Shown: piece by piece, positions 10,765 through 23,600 of the stretch
How the letters are laid out: each line of letters starts with the position of its first letter
Position numbering within the stretch: the first letter of the stretch is position 1
DNA from: Naganishia liquefaciens
Lineage: Eukaryota; Basidiomycota; Tremellomycetes; Filobasidiales; Filobasidiaceae
Length of the DNA stretch: 64,000 bases
NCBI GenBank assembly: GCA_013423385.1
Contig: BLZA01000016.1
Location: forward strand, 124,001-188,000
Reading direction: 5' to 3'
Program-made: the position numbers and the translations under genes
Notes under the pieces: generated by a model
What the model was told of the DNA's origin: nothing
Databases searched by the model: none
The model's input: only the letters and a program-made list of their open reading frames with translations

Positions 10765-12002
10765 ATGGACACCCAGATCCTCCGAGAAGCATTCCCCCCG
10801 GCCGCGACATGGACCGCGCAGGATGTGCCCGATATGACCGGAAAAGTATGCGCCGTCACGGGCGGATACGGCGGGGTGGGATACCATACGACCGTGCGTC
10901 TTGCCCCGCGTCATTGCCCCTCGTATACGTGTGTGACCCCAATGCCCCGCCCATAGAAAGCGCTGCTCGCACGCGGAGCCAAGGTATACGTCCTCGCCCG
11001 CTCCGAGTCCAAATTCCAGTCGGCAATTCAACGACTCGCCGCCGAGAACCCACCCATCGTCGCGCGTCCACACTTTATCCCGCTCGACCTCGCCTCGCGT
11101 ACCTCGCCCCTCGACGCTGCGCGTGACCTCGCATCCAGGGAATCCCGACTCGACGTCCTCTTTTGCAACGCCGGTGTCATGGTCCCGCCCTCCGGGTCCC
11201 TCACGGACGAGGGGTACGACCTCCAATGGGCGACCAACGTCATGGGTCATTGGATCTTGACGACCGCGCTCATACCGTTGCTTGAAAACGTCTACGATGC
11301 ATCGGGGCGAGCTCAAAAGGCGCGCGTGGTGCATACGAGTTCGAGCGGACATCGGTTTGCGCCCAGGGGCGCGGTGGATTGGGAAAGCCTCAAGCCCGAG
11401 GGCGCGGGCCCGCCGCCAAAGCTTGGTAACTGGGCTCTATACGGGCAGGTGCGTTGCGGGCGAGCGCGCTTTCCTATCGTCCGCTCATCGCTCCTTGGAC
11501 GGTTAGAGCAAGATCGGTAACATCCTCGTCGCCAATGAACTCGATAGGCGGCACGGCGCCAAGATCATCTCGACGTCGTGTAACCCCGGCAGTACGTCCG
11601 CCCTCCACGATACCCCGCCCCCGCTCCGCAAGCTAACCACCGTCTCCCGCTCGACAGACCTCCAGACCGACCTCCCCCGACACCTCAAACAATCCATCTT
11701 TATCCGCCTCGTAGGCTTCATCGAACCCCTGCTCACCTACCCCGCCCACCTCGGCGCACTCACACGCAAGTCCCCATCGAGCGCGCCCTCCTCGGCATTC
11801 ATTCCGACGCATATAAGCTAACCCCCCCCCCCCTCTCGCGCGCGCGCGCCCTCTAGAGCTCTACCTCGGGACGGCACCCGACGTCGCAGGCGGCGCCTAC
11901 GGAATCCCCTGGGCCCGGATCGGGGATCCGCGTGAGGATGCAAAGGACCCGGAAACGGCGCGCAAAGTGTGGGAGTGGTTGGAGAGGGAGTGTCGCGTGT
12001 AG
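10765..12002 (+). CDS. Short-chain dehydrogenase/reductase, retinol-dehydrogenase-like
   Basis: Exon 1 carries the Rossmann nucleotide site TGGYGGVGYHT after MTGKVCAV. Later exons give KALLARGAKVYVLARSESK, LDVLFCNAGVM (the NAG motif), VVHTSSSGHR (catalytic Ser), and LYGQSKIGNILVANEL, where Tyr and Lys form the YxxxK pair across an intron. The protein ends AGGAYGIPWARIGDP...ECRV. It is a classical NAD(P)(H)-dependent oxidoreductase of about 320 residues, like fungal WWOX/retinol-dehydrogenase homologs; the substrate is unknown. The penultimate intron (11766-11856) uses a GC donor (ACAC|GCAAGT). That is the only junction restoring GALTQLYLGTAPD, the family's conserved block. No signal peptide is present. 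Confidence 0.85.
11766..11856 (+). other. GC-AG intron with C12 and (CG)6 tracts
   Basis: The donor is C|GCAAGT, the usual consensus for GC-type introns, and the acceptor is CTCTAG. A run of 12 C followed by TCT and six CG repeats lies just upstream of the acceptor. The flanking exons join to give GALTQLYLGTAPD, as expected in the dehydrogenase family. Confidence 0.7.
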
Positions 12003-12542
12003 GGGAAGGGTCTCCCCTTGGTGCTGGTCGGTCGGCAAGAGGTGGATCGTGCGTCGAAGAGGGATGGGAAAGGTCGTCGGCCGGGGTGTGTTGTTGTATT
12101 TCATAGCTATGGATTGCAGGTTTGGTTATATTTTTCGCGGGGTAAAGCAGATATCGAGGTGCCGCGAGATGTGCAAGTGGAGGATGGCAATGCAGGGATC
12201 GAACGAGTCTTGGAACTCGTGGATGCGAGTCTTGGAACTCGTGGATGCGAGTCTTGGAACTCGTGGATGCGAGTCTTGGAACTCGTGGATGCGAGTCTTG
12301 GAACTCGTGGATGGTCCCACCATTCGGGGCGCTTCTTCGCGCAGAGGTGCACAGGCGTTGCGCTCGATTGCGGATAGATCAAGATAACATTACAGGCATC
12401 ATTTACATAAAGCCCCGGGTTGACATATGGTTCCTGTGTGCGCACATAGCTCGTGTCCTTCACGCCTCGGTAAAGCAAGTAGGTATCACCGGGCCCGGCA
12501 TGTAGATCGACAACAGCGTCGTCTCGTCAGGACAAACCCCGC
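12003..12542. other. Convergent intergenic region with a minisatellite
   Basis: This separates the stops of the dehydrogenase and the coiled-coil gene. Apart from the 22-base tandem repeat at 12204-12313, annotated separately, no gene or RNA is supported. Confidence 0.5.
12204..12313. repeat. Minisatellite, 22-base unit, five perfect copies
   Basis: The unit cgagtcttggaactcgtgga plus tg repeats at 12204, 12226, 12248, 12270 and 12292. Each unit contains cgagt...actcg, a 5-base inverted repeat around cttgga, so the array can form a string of five small hairpins. It lies about 200 bases after the dehydrogenase stop, probably in or just past its 3' UTR. Confidence 0.95.
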
Positions 12543-14092
12543 TCACTCATCCTGCCCCTCTTGCGCATTCCTCCTCGCCAACGCATCCGCAAACGGATTC
12601 CCCCTCGACTCGAAAGCAGGCGGTGGACCTTGGGCCGGCGGCTGATACACGGGAAGCTGTTCCCCGGCACGTTGCATGATCGTCCGTCGAACGTGCTCGA
12701 GTTGCTGGCGCGTCCTGTTGAGCGTCTCCTCGGCTTCCGCGCCGTGGGATTTGAGGCCAGAGAGGTGGGATTGGGATTGGCCGCAGATGGTGCGCAGGTC
12801 GGCGTGGACTTGACGGGAGCGCGCGATGGCACTGATCGTGGCGAGGCGGGCGAGGGTTAGTGAGTCCAGCGCTTCGCGGCCGCTCCACACCGGGGGAAAC
12901 CGACTCACGCCTTGATCTTTTGATGAAACGCGTAATCCGTAAACGGATTATCAAACAAGACATCCGACATGATGTTCCCCTGCGGCATGACGAGCATATT
13001 CAACTGCGCAATCGCCGGTTGCAACTGCCTCGCCTGCCCAACCAACATCCTCGCCGTATCCGCCTGCCGCTGCGCATCCGCCAACGCACTCCGCTCCATC
13101 ATATCCATCATTGCGCCGCCGCCAAACATGTCCCATGTGGATGCGTCCTCGGCCTGGGCGAGGGATCGTGCGGCGAGGATCATGGCGCGGTCGGCTTGCT
13201 GTAAGAGGGCGAACGCGCGGGATTCATTGGTGATTTCACCTTGGATCTACCCGCGAGGAATCCGGGGTTGAAGATGAGGGCAAATCCGGGGCGGGGAGAA
13301 CGTACCTGATCGTATGCCTCTTGTGCGGCCTTGTACGACTGCTCCGCTTGGTCTTCCTCGGGATGGTCTGTGACAGCATTAGCAACAAATCCCACGTGGT
13401 GAATCGCCTCGACGTACTCGGCGTCGGCCCGCCAAAGACCGTCTCGTAAAGCCGCATGAGCTCGTTCCGAAGCCTCGTATGTTCCCTCGCGAGCAACGTC
13501 AGACTCTTGATCTACGTCCCTTTAGCGGTTAGCCGTTTATGCCGGAGAGCACCCACCCGACTACCGAAAACGCACCTCATCCTCCATCTGCTGAAGCTGC
13601 TCCTCCAATGCGCCCCTCTCCGCCCTCAACTGTTGCTCTTCTGCAAACGCCTCCAGATACTCGCGCTCTTCCTTCTGCTCCTTGGCACTCAAGATTTCCT
13701 TGTTACTCCTCGGATGAGAAATCTTTGTCCACAAGCGCTTGTGCGTTCGATCCCTAATGGCGATCCATTCGGCGTACTCTTTCTTCCTATCCACATCGAG
13801 ATCAGCATTTTGCGACCCCCGTACAGTTGAGCGAGGGGGCGGGGGACATACGTTGCAGCCTCGAGCGCCTTGAGCTTCTTGATATCCCCGTCTAGCTGTG
13901 CCTGTGCCCTTGCCTGCTGTGCCTTGACCTGAGCGAGCGTCGGCGGCGCATAGTCGACGGCTTCGATGGACCGGAGGAGGGCGTCGTGCTGTCACATCGG
14001 AATCGGAATTTGCGCGTCAGTGATTCAGAATCAGAGGAAGCGACCGCGTTCAAGCTCACCTCGGCTGCTCGTGCAGAGATATCTTCGGACAT
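12543..14092 (-). CDS. Coiled-coil protein of unknown function
   Basis: This starts MSEDISARAAE, then splices into HDALLRSIEAVDYAPPTLAQ. Long Glu/Lys/Gln/Arg-rich heptad-like stretches follow (KEQKEEREYLEAFAEEQQLR, LEEQLQQMEDEVRF). The middle has a compact non-coiled part (LARSLAQAEDASTWDMFGGG, MMDMMERSALADAQRQADTA, LFDNPFTDYAFHQKI). Another helical segment (LNRTRQQLEHVRRTIMQRAG) follows, and a proline-rich tail ends RRNAQEGQDE at a TGA. About seven exons keep one frame. There is no signal peptide or membrane segment, so the protein is probably cytosolic or nuclear. The clean exon structure and the conserved-looking DMFGGGAMMDMM block suggest a real conserved fungal protein. I do not recognise the family. 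It lies upstream-to-downstream with GCN2 on the same strand. Confidence 0.7.
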
Positions 14093-14394
14093 TGTTGGGT
14101 CGGATGCTCACTGAACGACCGATGGGGATACCATGCCCCGGGTGTCCTCTGTCCGTCTTTCTACCTCGCCCGCGACCCGCAAGGGCGGTGCACTCGTCAT
14201 TCGGTCCGGCGCCTGGCTTGGCATCGGCCTCGGCCTATTTCCCCCCTCCCCCGGCTGCGCGCGACTGTTTTATCTTATCGCGCTTGTATCCACCCGCCAG
14301 GTCGCACCCCCACGCCCAATCCATCCATGCATATGCGGAAACCACTCAAATAGCCATCTATACAACCCCCCCTTCGCTACAACGCACACCCCAT
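14093..14394. other. Intergenic, GCN2 3' side
   Basis: About 300 bases between the coiled-coil gene's start and the GCN2 stop, on the same strand. Both the GCN2 3' UTR and the coiled-coil promoter must lie here. No clear TATA box or repeat is present. Confidence 0.4.
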
Positions 14395-17300
14395 CTACTT
14401 TGATAGCTGGACGATAAACGCCTTCATCTCCCGCAACGAGATCATCCACGCAAACGCCGGCACATCCTTGCCCATTCGTACTTTTTGCAGCGTCCCCCTC
14501 AGCGCGTCCGCGTACCCGCGCTCCGCGCCAAAGCTGTGCGACAAGGCACGCCACGCCTCGTCGTCGCCTATACACTCGGGGCTCAGCGCGATTTGAGCCA
14601 AGTGGTGCGCCGGAATCTCGACACCGATGACGGGCAAGCCTGTAATCTTGGCGGCCGTGCAGAAATCCTTGACCTTGTCAAAGTAGATGGCCTGTCAACC
14701 GGTCAGTGTCGCGTCGCGCCGCACCCAACGTTGCCGACAGAGAATATACGCACTTTATGATGTCGCTTGTTCTTCTTTTCATCATCCGGCCGATGCAAGA
14801 TGATGATATCACTCTCCGGCGTCTCTCCCATCGAGACCACCATCGGTTTCTCCACGGCCGCGTGCCCAGAATCACCTTGGACGAGCGCTCGGTCGATCCG
14901 CCGCTGTTCCGCCAGACCCGACATGAGCCAGCCGACAAGGTCGCTTCGATGTACTGCACAGTCGCAAAAAGCTCAGCGATCTCCACCAATGTCAACCTCG
15001 GTCGCAACCTCACCTTCTTCTTCTGTCGAACGAAGGACATTCCTCACCTTGACCTGCGGACGATTCGGCCGCGGCATGATGACATACCTACTCCCGGGAA
15101 TCAGCACACTCCATACCGCACTTCCCCACCACATCTCTACTCACAAGACATTCTGATCACTGCAATCCTTCATCACATCATCCAACGCCCGATCATCATC
15201 ATACTGCAAATCGGCATTCACACCTGCACGCCACAGCTGTCCGACGAGCTCCAGCCGCAGGTCCAGCTGTCCGGGACCAAACGACGCAATGTACACATCA
15301 CATCGGGAAGGCGACCAGAGACCGAATGAGCGTTCCGTGTCACGATGATTGCGAAGTAGGCGCTGGACAATGTTGCTCTCGATCCTCATAATACGGGAGG
15401 CGAGGTAGCTGCGAGGTCATCAGGAACCCCATTCGTGGGACATGAGGGGCCGGACTCACTCTGTCGCCAGCGACAAACCAACACCGTGAATCTCCCCGCG
15501 TGCATGCCTCTGAGTAGGCATGCTAAAGTGCCTCAGCAGGTGATCATATCTGGAATGCCCCTCAGCAAGCGCTCCTGCTCGGCCCGCCTGTAACTCACCT
15601 TCCCCCATAAGCCAATATCTCGTACGGCTTATCCCGCTTATTATGCCGATCATCCCGCCTCACACATTCAAACATGACGCCGCCGAGGAACAGCTGAAAA
15701 CCCATTAGCCCTTGGTCGTCAAAACATCCGCGCCTACGCACCTCTGCGTATTTCCCCATGTACGGTCGGACAAGAATAGGTTGCGCAATGCCTAGCAGCC
15801 TTGCCGATGCCATCAGGCGGTCCAAGTCTTCAAACGCAGGAAGCAGACGCCGCGCCGCGCCGGGAAACACGGTCAAGAAAATACGCTTGATCTCGTCCAC
15901 CGAGGCTGTACTCGAGTCAGCTCCATCTCAATGAACACCTTGCCGACTGACTAATGACTAGACACGCCTCGATATCGTCCAGCACCTGTTTCCCCAGGCG
16001 GACAACCTCGGTGATCCGGTGACGCACAGCATGCGCAGAGAAATGGGTGCCTAGCTCGGCGAGAATGATCCTGACGTCCTGCCTTGCGTGCAGAGGGATC
16101 GCCTCGAGCAAGATATCGAGGAGAACATGATGCGAGACATGGAGCTGAAAGTTGTATGTCGAGAACCCGCGAAACTCGGTGATTACCTTGTCGACGATGC
16201 CCAGCAATTCAGCTTCACTGGCCATGCTGCGGAACGGTGAGATGATGTCAAAGTTGGCTTCGCCGATAGCTTTCGGCTGGCCACCCGTGACGGTGACATC
16301 GGAATATCGACAGCCAAACTGGTACCGTTTCATCCGCTCCAGTCCGGTATGACTCGCGTGGCGCGCAAACGCCAGAAGCCCATCGTTGGGCAGTTGAACC
16401 TGCAAAAGTTAGCATGCGCCGTTCGGAAAGACTTGTTCACTTACGAGCTTGCCCTTGGTGTCGAGAAACCTCGCCGCCTTGGACTGATCGCCGACGAGCA
16501 GAGGAGTCACCGGGATGAGCAGCGACGTGTTGAGTTCAATTGCACCATGCCGTCTGAACAGCTCGACAAGCTTGCCCTTGACGACCCGCAACCAAGCGAT
16601 AATGTCATTGGAGCTCGTTGACCCGGCGTCATATGTCAAGTCAATGGCCTTGCTCTCCGTCTCGTCCAAGATCACTTCGGCGTGAAACAATCTGTCGACA
16701 AGGCGGGGGTAGTGCACCGACGATGGATGCGCCACCTTGCGAATAGCCTGCAGGGAGTCAGACGGTGTTACGAACGTGGTTTTGAGGCCTACCTCTGCGT
16801 AATACGAATCTTCCCTGCCTTCAGGACTGTCTCGGAGTCAGCAATATATCGATTTTGGACTTTCGAACTCACAGCAAAGGGCTACCCAACACCTCCTTGG
16901 CTTCAGGTCTAGCTGTTGGATCGTGCGTGAGTAGCTTTTGTATGATTTGCGTCTGATTAGGTTTCTCGTTGATTCGCCAAGAGGACGGGAATTTAATGCT
17001 TGGCAAGCGGATGTCTTTGAGGGTTTGTACACGCTCCATGCCCGTTCCCATTTGGTGGCACATTTCGAAAAAGATAATCTGCGAAAGGTTAATCAGGTAC
17101 ACAAAAAAAAGGGAGATCAAACCACTCACCCCTAGCGAATACATGTCCGCCTTGTTGCCGTACGTCTTGCTCGACAAGACTTCTGGAGCGATGTAAAAAG
17201 ACGTCCCGATGCCCGATGTCATGTCCATGCCTCGGGCAGACGAGTGGAGCGCTTCGAGCGTTACCAACGGGTCCGTCTCGGTCGTCGAAAGGCCGAAATC

Positions 17301-20300
17301 ACAAATCTTGATGTTGCCCTCGGCGTCTAGCAGAATATTGGATGGCTTGAGATCCCGGTGAACAATTTTGATGGAAGCCAGGTAATCGAGGGCATCCAGA
17401 ATCTGCCGAAATAGCCGCCAGCATTCCGTCTCACTCAGACCCTGGCTGATGGCCTCTCGCAGCGTCTGCTTCTCGACAAACTCCATTTGAATGTAGAGCG
17501 TACGCTTCTTGAGCTCGGGCTGAGGTGTCGCTGGCGTACGAGCGATATGCGGAATTCGCTGCGGCTGGACCGATGGGTCTGTCTCTTCATCCGAACTCTC
17601 ATCCGAGTCATTGCTGAAGCGGATCAACGGGAACCCTCTGTTGCTCCTGCTGGACATGGAAAGTGAATTGAGGTCCGGAGGAGCAAAGATATTAGACGAC
17701 ACGTCTCGATTCGTGGGCGTGTCTGCCGAATCCGAGCTCGCGATCGTGCCGGAATCAGTCTCGCCGTACTCGGAAGTCGGATCGACATTGTCGGTTTCCT
17801 CGAGCCAACATTGAATATATCTGCGCATGTCAGCGCAGAAGCAGCAAGGAGACGGCAGACATACCGGACGATGCGGACATGATTGATGTTGCTCAATGAT
17901 TGTACCTCGCGCAACACCTTTTCAACATTATCAGAGGGTAAAAGTCGGACTTTTTTGATGGCGTAAAACCGTTTTTCCAGCTTGTGCTTTGCCTTGACGA
18001 CTTGACCGTACCCGCCTTCGCCCTGCGTGCGATTCAGTGAAATCCGCCATGGGAGGTAAAGGGGACTGACCAGAAACTCGACCTCCTCGAAATCGTCCTT
18101 GTACCTCGACTTTGGCGTGGTGGACTGCAGCGAACGCGCCTCATTGTAATACTCTGTCAAGCTCTTTGCCGCGACAGGCGACCGATTGAAAAACGTCGTG
18201 GACGGCGATCCTTTCGGCATATCAGCTCCAACCGCACGGCCGACATTTCCAACCGGGACATACCCGAAAACACCGAAACAGAACCCGAACTGTCAACCTC
18301 TTGTCGCGTGAGCATGATCGCACCCTGTTTTGCCGTTATACGCCTCTTGTGATGTCGATGCATAAGGCCATGCAGGACCTCGAGCGTCGTCTTGTGCGGG
18401 GCGTCCTCTGCATCGTGGGTCAGTGCTCGAATCGCCGCTCTGTCATACCGAGGAAACCCACCGTCATCCAGGATCATCTTCAGGCTACTGTACCGATTGA
18501 TACTCTCGCTGCCGAACAACATTTGGCACATGACGACGCCCACGTGCCAGAGATCTCGTTCCTTTGTGAATACGTAGGGGTTATCCGCCTCTTCCGGTGC
18601 AAGCCTGGCGTAAAGTCAGTACAAATCCGGCCCAAATAGTTCCTGAAGGCTCACCAGCTCTCGGGCAGGCGATCCTCGACGTAGGAAGCCGCAAAGGGAT
18701 TCGATCTGTTCATGTCGACCAGTTGCCGCTGATATGATGTTCCGGAAAGCTTGATCACTGGCTGCCTCCCATCCGAGATACTGAGCACGATCTGGTCCGT
18801 GTTGATCCCTGCGAGCAATCAGCCAATTCGCCCACGTCTCTTCAGCGCTTGACAAACCTTTGTGGCAGACCTGGCGCGAATGGAGAACGGCAAGCCCCGA
18901 AAGGATGTCTCCCATATACCGCTACGGCGGAAATCAGCCGCGTAGGCAAGCATCGGCCGATACGTAACGCACCTTGGTGACATCCTCGCTGAGGCATCCT
19001 ACGGCGGTAAGCCACGACCGCAACTTGGCTCCTTCTGGAAACCTCTCTGTCAAGACGTAAATTCTCGGCCACTTGCCCGACGCGTATTCGCGCTTGAATC
19101 AAAATCAGTGCGCGTCCCATGATCCACGCGAGAGACGCACCTTGACCGCATAGATCGTCGCCAGATTCGGATGTCTGACCGTCACCAAATTCTCCAGATC
19201 GGCATACACGCTCTCAATCCGCTTCTGGCCCGGCACTGTTGTATAATACGCCGCGGCAAACTCAATCACCTGCAACGAACACACCGGGATCTTCCGCTTG
19301 ACAGCGCTCGGATGCTCAAACGACGGCTCCCCAACCCCGTCCGCAGCACCCTCGACATCGTACGTCATCCACAACCCATCCTTTGTACCCGCGCCATAGG
19401 CAACCCACGTGTTACACGGCACGCCGGAATCCCCGACACACACACTCCGGCCCGGAAACTCGACTTTACGATCCTCGAGTGCTCCGATGGGGACGAACCG
19501 ACGGTGTAGCAAAGCCCCACGCTCACGACGCTGGCGGTCCTCGGCTTCACGGAGCCGACGCTCGGCGTCGCGCCGGGCTTCTTCTTCCTGGAGTTTGAGC
19601 GCGAGGTCGTGGCCTTGTTGTTCGATCAACGCCGCTTCGCGTGCGGTGGCACGCCGAGCTTCTTCCTCTTCCGCCTGTACAGGGTTTCAGCGGCGGATTC
19701 CTTTCGCATTCGGACGAGGCATAAGAAAATGGGCACTCACTTGACGCTTGGCGGTATCTCGGTTCGTTTTCTGTTCCATCAGCGTTGGCACGGAATTTGA
19801 CATGGGTAACGGCATATGATTCTCCTCTATCCATTCCTCGATAAATGATGTGATCTGTCCCCGTCCGGAATTAGTAACCGGAATTCACACCAGGGGTGAG
19901 ATAACGCTCTCGACCTCGTACTCACCTCGAACAGCATCGGTTGACCTCTATGATTCTTGGCAAACTCGTGCACGAGCCGCGTCAACGTCTGTACCTGTGC
20001 CGAGCTGACCAACACCGGCTCCACCACGCTCAGACTGGGCGGCTCAGCCGGATACCCCTGCACGCATCCCATCAGCTGCCCATCAATAACCATTCCTCAG
20101 ACACCCCGCACACACCTTGGTCAACCTGCCCTTCAAGCTCACCCCAACAAGTCCCTCGTGCCTCTTGAGCCTGACAATCCACCACCCGGCTTCACCGCGC
20201 GTGCCCCACGCGGTCCGGACGGGCGGCAAGTCCTTCCAATCGTCGAGAAAGATGGCGCGCATGGCATCGAGCTCTTGTTGCTGTGCGCTCTGGATGCTGA

Positions 20301-20310
20301 GCTCGTCCAT
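14395..20310 (-). CDS. GCN2: GCN2, eIF2alpha kinase
   Basis: GCN2 senses uncharged tRNA and phosphorylates eIF2alpha in amino-acid starvation. Domains appear in family order. An N-terminal RWD (MDELSIQSAQQQELDAMRAI, spliced to GYPAEPPSLSVVEP) binds GCN1. A charged coiled linker follows (LEEEARRDAERRLREAEDRQ type). Next is a degenerate pseudokinase (HPNLATIYAVK, ERDLWHVGVVMCQMLFG). The active kinase has GEGGYGQVVKAKHKLE, the AIKKV lysine, an acidic Ser-rich insert between lobes, HRDLKPSNILL, CDFGLS and GTSFYIAPEVL. A HisRS-like domain (RFLDTKGKLV, HTGLERMKRYQFGCRYSDV, FDIISPF) and a C-terminal tail end in QLSK. Start 20310 has a strong context (ccaccATGG) and opens the RWD. Roughly 1,600 residues in many exons with ~50-base introns is normal for the family. 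All key kinase motifs are intact. Confidence 0.95.
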
Positions 20311-20637
20311 GGTGGTCGCATGCGCATGTGCGGTGCGGTCCAAAGTGGGCGAGCGAGTGATGACTGTCCTCCGAGGAGGGATCACAAGGTGTCCATTCCT
20401 GCGGGCATGAATAGCAAGTAGCAGCAGCCGAGATCAGGGGGAGGATGAATATCCCCTCCGATAAAGGTGAGACAGACGGGTGGGAGGTGATCGACGGGCA
20501 GGTGACTCATCGCGGACATGCAGGCAACATCTCCGCGCGACCTTTGAGGCTCTACAACGTACAAGTAACAGGTCCAGCCAATATTCATGTATACAACTCG
20601 GAACACACTCTGCCCTCGCATCCCGGCCCTCGCATCA
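20311..20637. other. Intergenic between GCN2 and the histidine kinase
   Basis: About 330 bases separating two same-strand genes: the GCN2 promoter and the 3' end of the histidine kinase. GCN2 leader ORFs would have to lie here, but none is evident by eye. The stretch is pyrimidine/purine mixed with no repeat. Confidence 0.4.
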
Positions 20638-23600
20638 TCACACAACCCGGCCCACACCGCCCCAGCCGTTGAATGCGCTGCTCGAACTCTGCTGCGACTT
20701 TTCCGGATTCTTCTGCCGATTCACGGCCTTGGCGATCGTGGAATGCAGGTCCCCGCGACGGACTGTAAATGCGCGACGTTAGCTGGCCAGAACAAAAGCA
20801 GAGGTCTCGCCAGTACTGACTCGGTTTACTGACGAAATCATCCATCCCGGCATCGATGCATTTCTCCTTGTCCCCGATCATGGCATGAGCTGTCCCAACA
20901 GCGCAGATGAGTCCGGCGTTCAACTTGTGCGACATCGAAAGCAAAACGTACCTGTCAGGGCGATGATTGGGACATGCTTGTACCCCTGTTCCTCTTCCAA
21001 CCGTCGAATCATGCCTGTCGCCTCGAATCCACCGACGATCTATACAAAGTATTAGAATTGGCACCCGGGACCCGAACCCGTGAACGCACAGGCATCGACA
21101 CATCCATCTACGCGCAGGCTCAGCATACGAGGTCTTGATTGATGATTCACCTCAAACTCACCAATACCACATGATATGGCCTCTTCCTCTCCTGCGCCCC
21201 CTTGTACTTGTCAAACGCAATCTGCCCATTGTCTGCAATATCCACCCGATGATCTCCGACAGCCAACAGTTTGACGGCAAGCTTCTGATTGATCGCGTTA
21301 TCTTCTGCTAACAAGATATCCAGACTCTCGTTACTCAGGTCATCGGACGGCGCTGAATGTGACTCGAGCGCCGGCAACAGTGCAGTGGACAAGTCGACGG
21401 GGCTGAGCGGAGTGGTAAAGTACGACGTAATGCCCATGTCGAGGCATGCCCGGATGAAGATGGGCGAGGGCAAAGGTTCCCCGTTCTCGGATTCAGGCAG
21501 GAAAAGGTGTCGGCGTGTCTCTTGTGGCATGTCCAAGAACGCTTGCTCGTCGGCCTGTGGATGTCTCTGCAAAAGGGTTTAGAACAGACATAGCGATGGG
21601 GATGGCCGTGACTTGCCGGGGCGAGGAGTACGAGCGGCATGAACCGAAGGTGCTCTAAATCCCTCAACGATTGTGCCTGTCCGTCGCTAAAGTTAGCGCG
21701 TCCCCTATCCTGTAAAGACCCTTGACTCACCGAGCTGAGCGAGCTGACAATCACCGCCTCAAACGGCAACTTGCCCCCCTCGAGTCCATCACTGATGTTC
21801 GCAATGTCCGGCGTCGACTTGACGATTGTTGGCTGCAACATCAAGTACTCCAGTGCCTGCTCCACGCCCGTCTCATCCCCGTGGGTATCGAGGTACAGAA
21901 TCTTACGACCCTTGAACGGCGCCATACGCTGTGTCATCAACTCCTCGCTCACACGCGGTACGCGGCCGCGAATGCTGAAATGGAACCGACTTCCTTTGCC
22001 AAACACACTTTCCACCCACAGACTGCCGCCCATTAGCGCGCACAGTTTCTTGGAGATGGAGAGTCCGAGTCCTGTGCCGCCGTACTGTCGCTGAGTGCTG
22101 CCGTCCGCTTGTGCAAAGGTGTCGAAGATGACATCGAGTTTGTCAGGCTACAAGGGCGTTAGCATAATGTAAGCGGTTGTAACCCTTCGCACCCACCTTG
22201 ATACCGATTCCCGTATCAGCGACACAGAACTCAAGGAACACGGAATCCTCGCCTTGGTCATCGCGACCGTATCCGACCAGCTTGCAGCTGCACGCGACGC
22301 TGCCTTTAGGCGTAAATTTGATGGCGTTGCCCACCAAGTTGGTGATAACCTAGAAGTCGATCAGCCCGGAACGCACAACCGGCAGTGATACTCACCTGGC
22401 GCAATCTCAGCGGATCGCCAATCACCTGATCCGGCACATCTGGGTCCAGATGCCACACGAGATCCAGGGTCTGCTCGGAAGCCTTGACGCACAGCGTTTT
22501 GAGGACGCTAAAGACGGCCGTACGCAAGGAAAAGGGAATCATCTCGATGGTCATACGCCCAGCTTCAACTGCGAGGGGTCAGCCTTGCCTACTGGCGAAG
22601 ATCATCGGACGTACTCTTTGAAATGTCCAAAATATCGTCTATGATGGTCAACAAGCTACTTGCCAACCCCGACACGGTAAGCAATGCCTCCCTGCGGGAC
22701 GTCAGCCAGGCCTCTCTCAGAAACGGAACGTTGCGGCTTACCTCTGTTGCCTCGTCAACTCGGTCTCCAACGTCAGCGCCGTCATCCCGATAATCCCGTT
22801 CATGGGCGTCCGAATTTCGTGCGACATGTTGGCTGCACGGCCGTCAGCCAAGACCGCCGACCCGATTGCCCGTACTCACCCAGAAATTCACTCTTGCTTC
22901 GATTGGCCAACTCGGCCGCCAATCGCGCCGCCGTATTCTTCTCGATACTGTCTCGCAAATTCCATACCATCTGATTGAGCTTGTTCTTGAGCGAGTTCAT
23001 TTCCCCACTTGCCTCGACCGTGATGAATCTTGTAAAGTCGCCATCTGTCGCCGCTGCGCTGATCTGGGCAAACGCACGGACCTGGGACGTCAAGTTGGTC
23101 GCCATGACATTGACGTTTTCCGTGATGGATCGCCATTCTCCCTGAATATCGTCCACCTGGGCCTGCACGCCCAGTTTTCCCTCGACACCGACTTGGGTCG
23201 CGACCCGCTTGACTTCGCCCGAGAAAAGGGCAAGTTTTCGGATCATGGAATTGATCGTGTCCGAGAGATCCTTCATTTCACCCTGGAACGGCACGCCCGT
23301 GATTTGCTGATCGAGCCGCCCTTGGGCGACGGCCTCGGTGGCCTTGGCGATCGTGCGGACTTGCATTGTCAGATTACTCGCCATGACGTTGACCGTGTCC
23401 TGAAGATCGGCCCACACGCCTGCCACACCGGGCACCTTGGCCTGTGCGCCGAGTTTCCCCTCGGTGCCGACCTCTCTTGCGAGCCTAATGACCTCGGACG
23501 AAAACGACCGCAGCGACTCGACCATACCATTGACCTCGTCCTTGAGCTGTGCGATTTCTCCGCGCGCATCAATCTTGACCATCTTGGATAAATCACCGCG

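Noticed and set aside
10355-10810. 151-codon minus-strand frame as a separate gene
   Set aside because: Most of it is out of frame with COQ9 exon 1 and low-complexity. Only its MGLVRR... segment is kept, as a possible COQ9 presequence.
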